Part shown: positions 63,089-64,000 of the stretch, piece after piece
Layout of the letters: the number at the start of each line of letters is the position of its first letter
Position numbering within the stretch: position 1 is the first letter of the stretch
NCBI RefSeq assembly: GCF_013282155.1
Contig: NZ_BLWI01000008.1
Coordinates: forward strand, 669,470-733,469
Length of the DNA stretch: 64,000 nucleotides
DNA from: Sulfitobacter sp. HGT1
Lineage (GTDB): Bacteria > Pseudomonadota > Alphaproteobacteria > Rhodobacterales > Rhodobacteraceae
Reading direction: 5' to 3'
Notes under the pieces: model-generated
What the model was told of the DNA's origin: nothing
Databases searched by the model: none
The model's input: only the letters and a program-made list of their open reading frames with translations
Made by a program: the position numbers and the translations under genes

Positions 63089-63997
63089 ATGAGTTTAAGT
63101 CATATGATAGCGCCGCGCCGTTTTTTGCCATCCATCAATGCGTTGCTCGCTTTCGAGGCCGTGGCGCGGCTTGGCAGTGCCACCCAGGCGGCGCTTGAGC
63201 TGTCCTTGACCCAAAGCGCGATCAGCCGGCAGCTCAAGACCCTCGAGGACCAGCTTGGCGTGGCGTTAATGGACCGGCAGGGCCGGCAGCTGGTGCTGAC
63301 GGAGGCCGGGAAAAGCTATGTTTTGCAGGTGCGCGAGATATTGAACCGCTTGGCGCAGGCCTCGATATCGGCGCGGACAAACCCGATGGCGGGGGCGTTG
63401 AACCTGGCCATTCTGCCCGGCTTTGGCATGCATTGGCTGGCCCCGCGCTTGCGTGATTTTGCCCAGGCCCATCCAGAGGTGACAGTAAACCTGAGCACAC
63501 GGCTGAACCCGTTTTCATTCCAGAACAGCAATTTTGACGCTGCCATACATTTTGGCAAGGAAGACTGGCCCGGTGCCGCCTATCTGCGGTTGATGCCGGA
63601 AACGGTTGTCCCCGTATGTGCCCCCGACCTGCTGGAGGCCCCGCTGGACAACCCGGCCGATATCTTGCGGTTTCCGCTGCTGCATCTTGAAACGCGGCCA
63701 CGGGGCTGGGCGCGCTGGCTTGAGGCGCTCGGGGTGAGCAGCACCCCGCCATCCGGCATGATCTTTGATCAGTTTTCAACGATGGCGCAGGCGGCGGTGC
63801 ACGGGCTTGGGGTGGCGCTGCTGCCGACATTTTCCGCAGACCCTTATTTGCGGGCCGGCCAATTGGTGCTTGCGTCGACCCAGACCACGCAAAGCATCGG
63901 CAACTACTATCTGGTGTGGCCCGAAGACCGCGCCGAGACTGCCGCCCTTCGGTCGTTCAAGGCATGGCTGGCGACCCAGACCGATCAAATCCTCTAA
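63089..63997 (+). CDS. LysR family transcriptional regulator
   Basis: 302-residue activator/repressor. The N-terminal winged helix-turn-helix is LLAFEAVARLGSATQAALELSLTQSAISRQLKTLEDQLG; the C-terminal effector domain runs from about 93 (NPMAGALNLAILPGFG). The GcvA/AmpR-like form (SQSAxSRQIxxLE type) and the divergent neighbour gcdH suggest control of glutaryl-CoA degradation. The ATG at 63089 or one at 63104 could be the start. Ends 3 bases before the window edge. Confidence 0.9.
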   Translation: MSLSHMIAPRRFLPSINALLAFEAVARLGSATQAALELSLTQSAISRQLKTLEDQLGVALMDRQGRQLVLTEAGKSYVLQVREILNRLAQASISARTNPMAGALNLAILPGFGMHWLAPRLRDFAQAHPEVTVNLSTRLNPFSFQNSNFDAAIHFGKEDWPGAAYLRLMPETVVPVCAPDLLEAPLDNPADILRFPLLHLETRPRGWARWLEALGVSSTPPSGMIFDQFSTMAQAAVHGLGVALLPTFSADPYLRAGQLVLASTQTTQSIGNYYLVWPEDRAETAALRSFKAWLATQTDQIL

Positions 63998-64000
63998 GAG

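Overview
The window is a chromosomal segment of an alphaproteobacterium of the order Rhodobacterales, most likely of the Roseobacter group. The reasons are: high GC; the gene order rpsA-ihfB-lapA-trpF; the block miaB-(two envelope genes)-phoH-ybeY-corC-lnt-metK; irr next to fabA-fabB-fabI; a SAM/SAH-type riboswitch in front of metK, a class known from Rhodobacterales; and an oxidative marine-type gene set. No tRNA, rRNA, IS element, prophage or CRISPR array was recognised.

Layout. 1-5.0 kb: an RND efflux pump (permease cut by the window edge, plus its adaptor) and an orphan Rieske oxygenase. 5.3-10.8 kb: ptsP, lysC, an SDR, a DUF1178 protein and a Nudix hydrolase, all on the minus strand. 10.9-13.4 kb: the modABC molybdate importer. 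13.4-22.6 kb: EcsC-like protein, GNAT, flavin reductase, SulP carrier with STAS domain, mtnP and apt (methylthioadenosine/adenine salvage), an FAD-linked 2-hydroxyacid dehydrogenase, an MBL-fold protein, an SseB-like protein and a UDG-fold protein. 22.7-24.0 kb: an ArsR/CDF metal-efflux operon with a visible operator. 24.2-27.5 kb: kpsT-kpsE-kdsA, joining capsule export to Kdo synthesis. 27.5-33.6 kb: trpF, lapA, ihfB, rpsA, a rhodanese-like protein, cmk and aroA. 33.7-43.3 kb: trmB, a response regulator, metK with its riboswitch, lnt, corC, ybeY, phoH, a lipoprotein/OmpA pair and miaB. 43.4-46.1 kb: a glycosyltransferase-like gene, a short AT-rich patch with an unknown gene, and a phytanoyl-CoA dioxygenase-like gene. 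46.1-49.4 kb: irr divergent from fabA-fabB-fabI. 49.5-51.1 kb: an RNA methyltransferase and a SlyD-type FKBP. 51.3-57.9 kb: one tightly packed plus-strand operon of HAD dehalogenase, two extra alpha/beta hydrolases, a PLP ammonia-lyase, pcaD-like and pcaB-like enzymes and an MFS exporter. 58.1-64 kb: an enolase-superfamily enzyme, a fused E1 alpha-beta 2-oxoacid dehydrogenase, gcdH and a divergent LysR regulator.

The intergenic DNA is unusually structured. A GC hairpin followed by a conserved tail (GATATTT-AGAGCCAGAGAA) recurs at the 3' ends of genes. A second family has two adjacent hairpins joined by CCGGTCCG. One gap holds four 30-bp tandem units, each with the GC hairpin. Most genes are ordinary core metabolism. 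The points most worth following are the 51.3-57.9 kb operon, the lipoprotein/OmpA pair with a shared motif, the fused E1, the enolase-superfamily enzyme with an altered metal-ligand position, and the repeat families.
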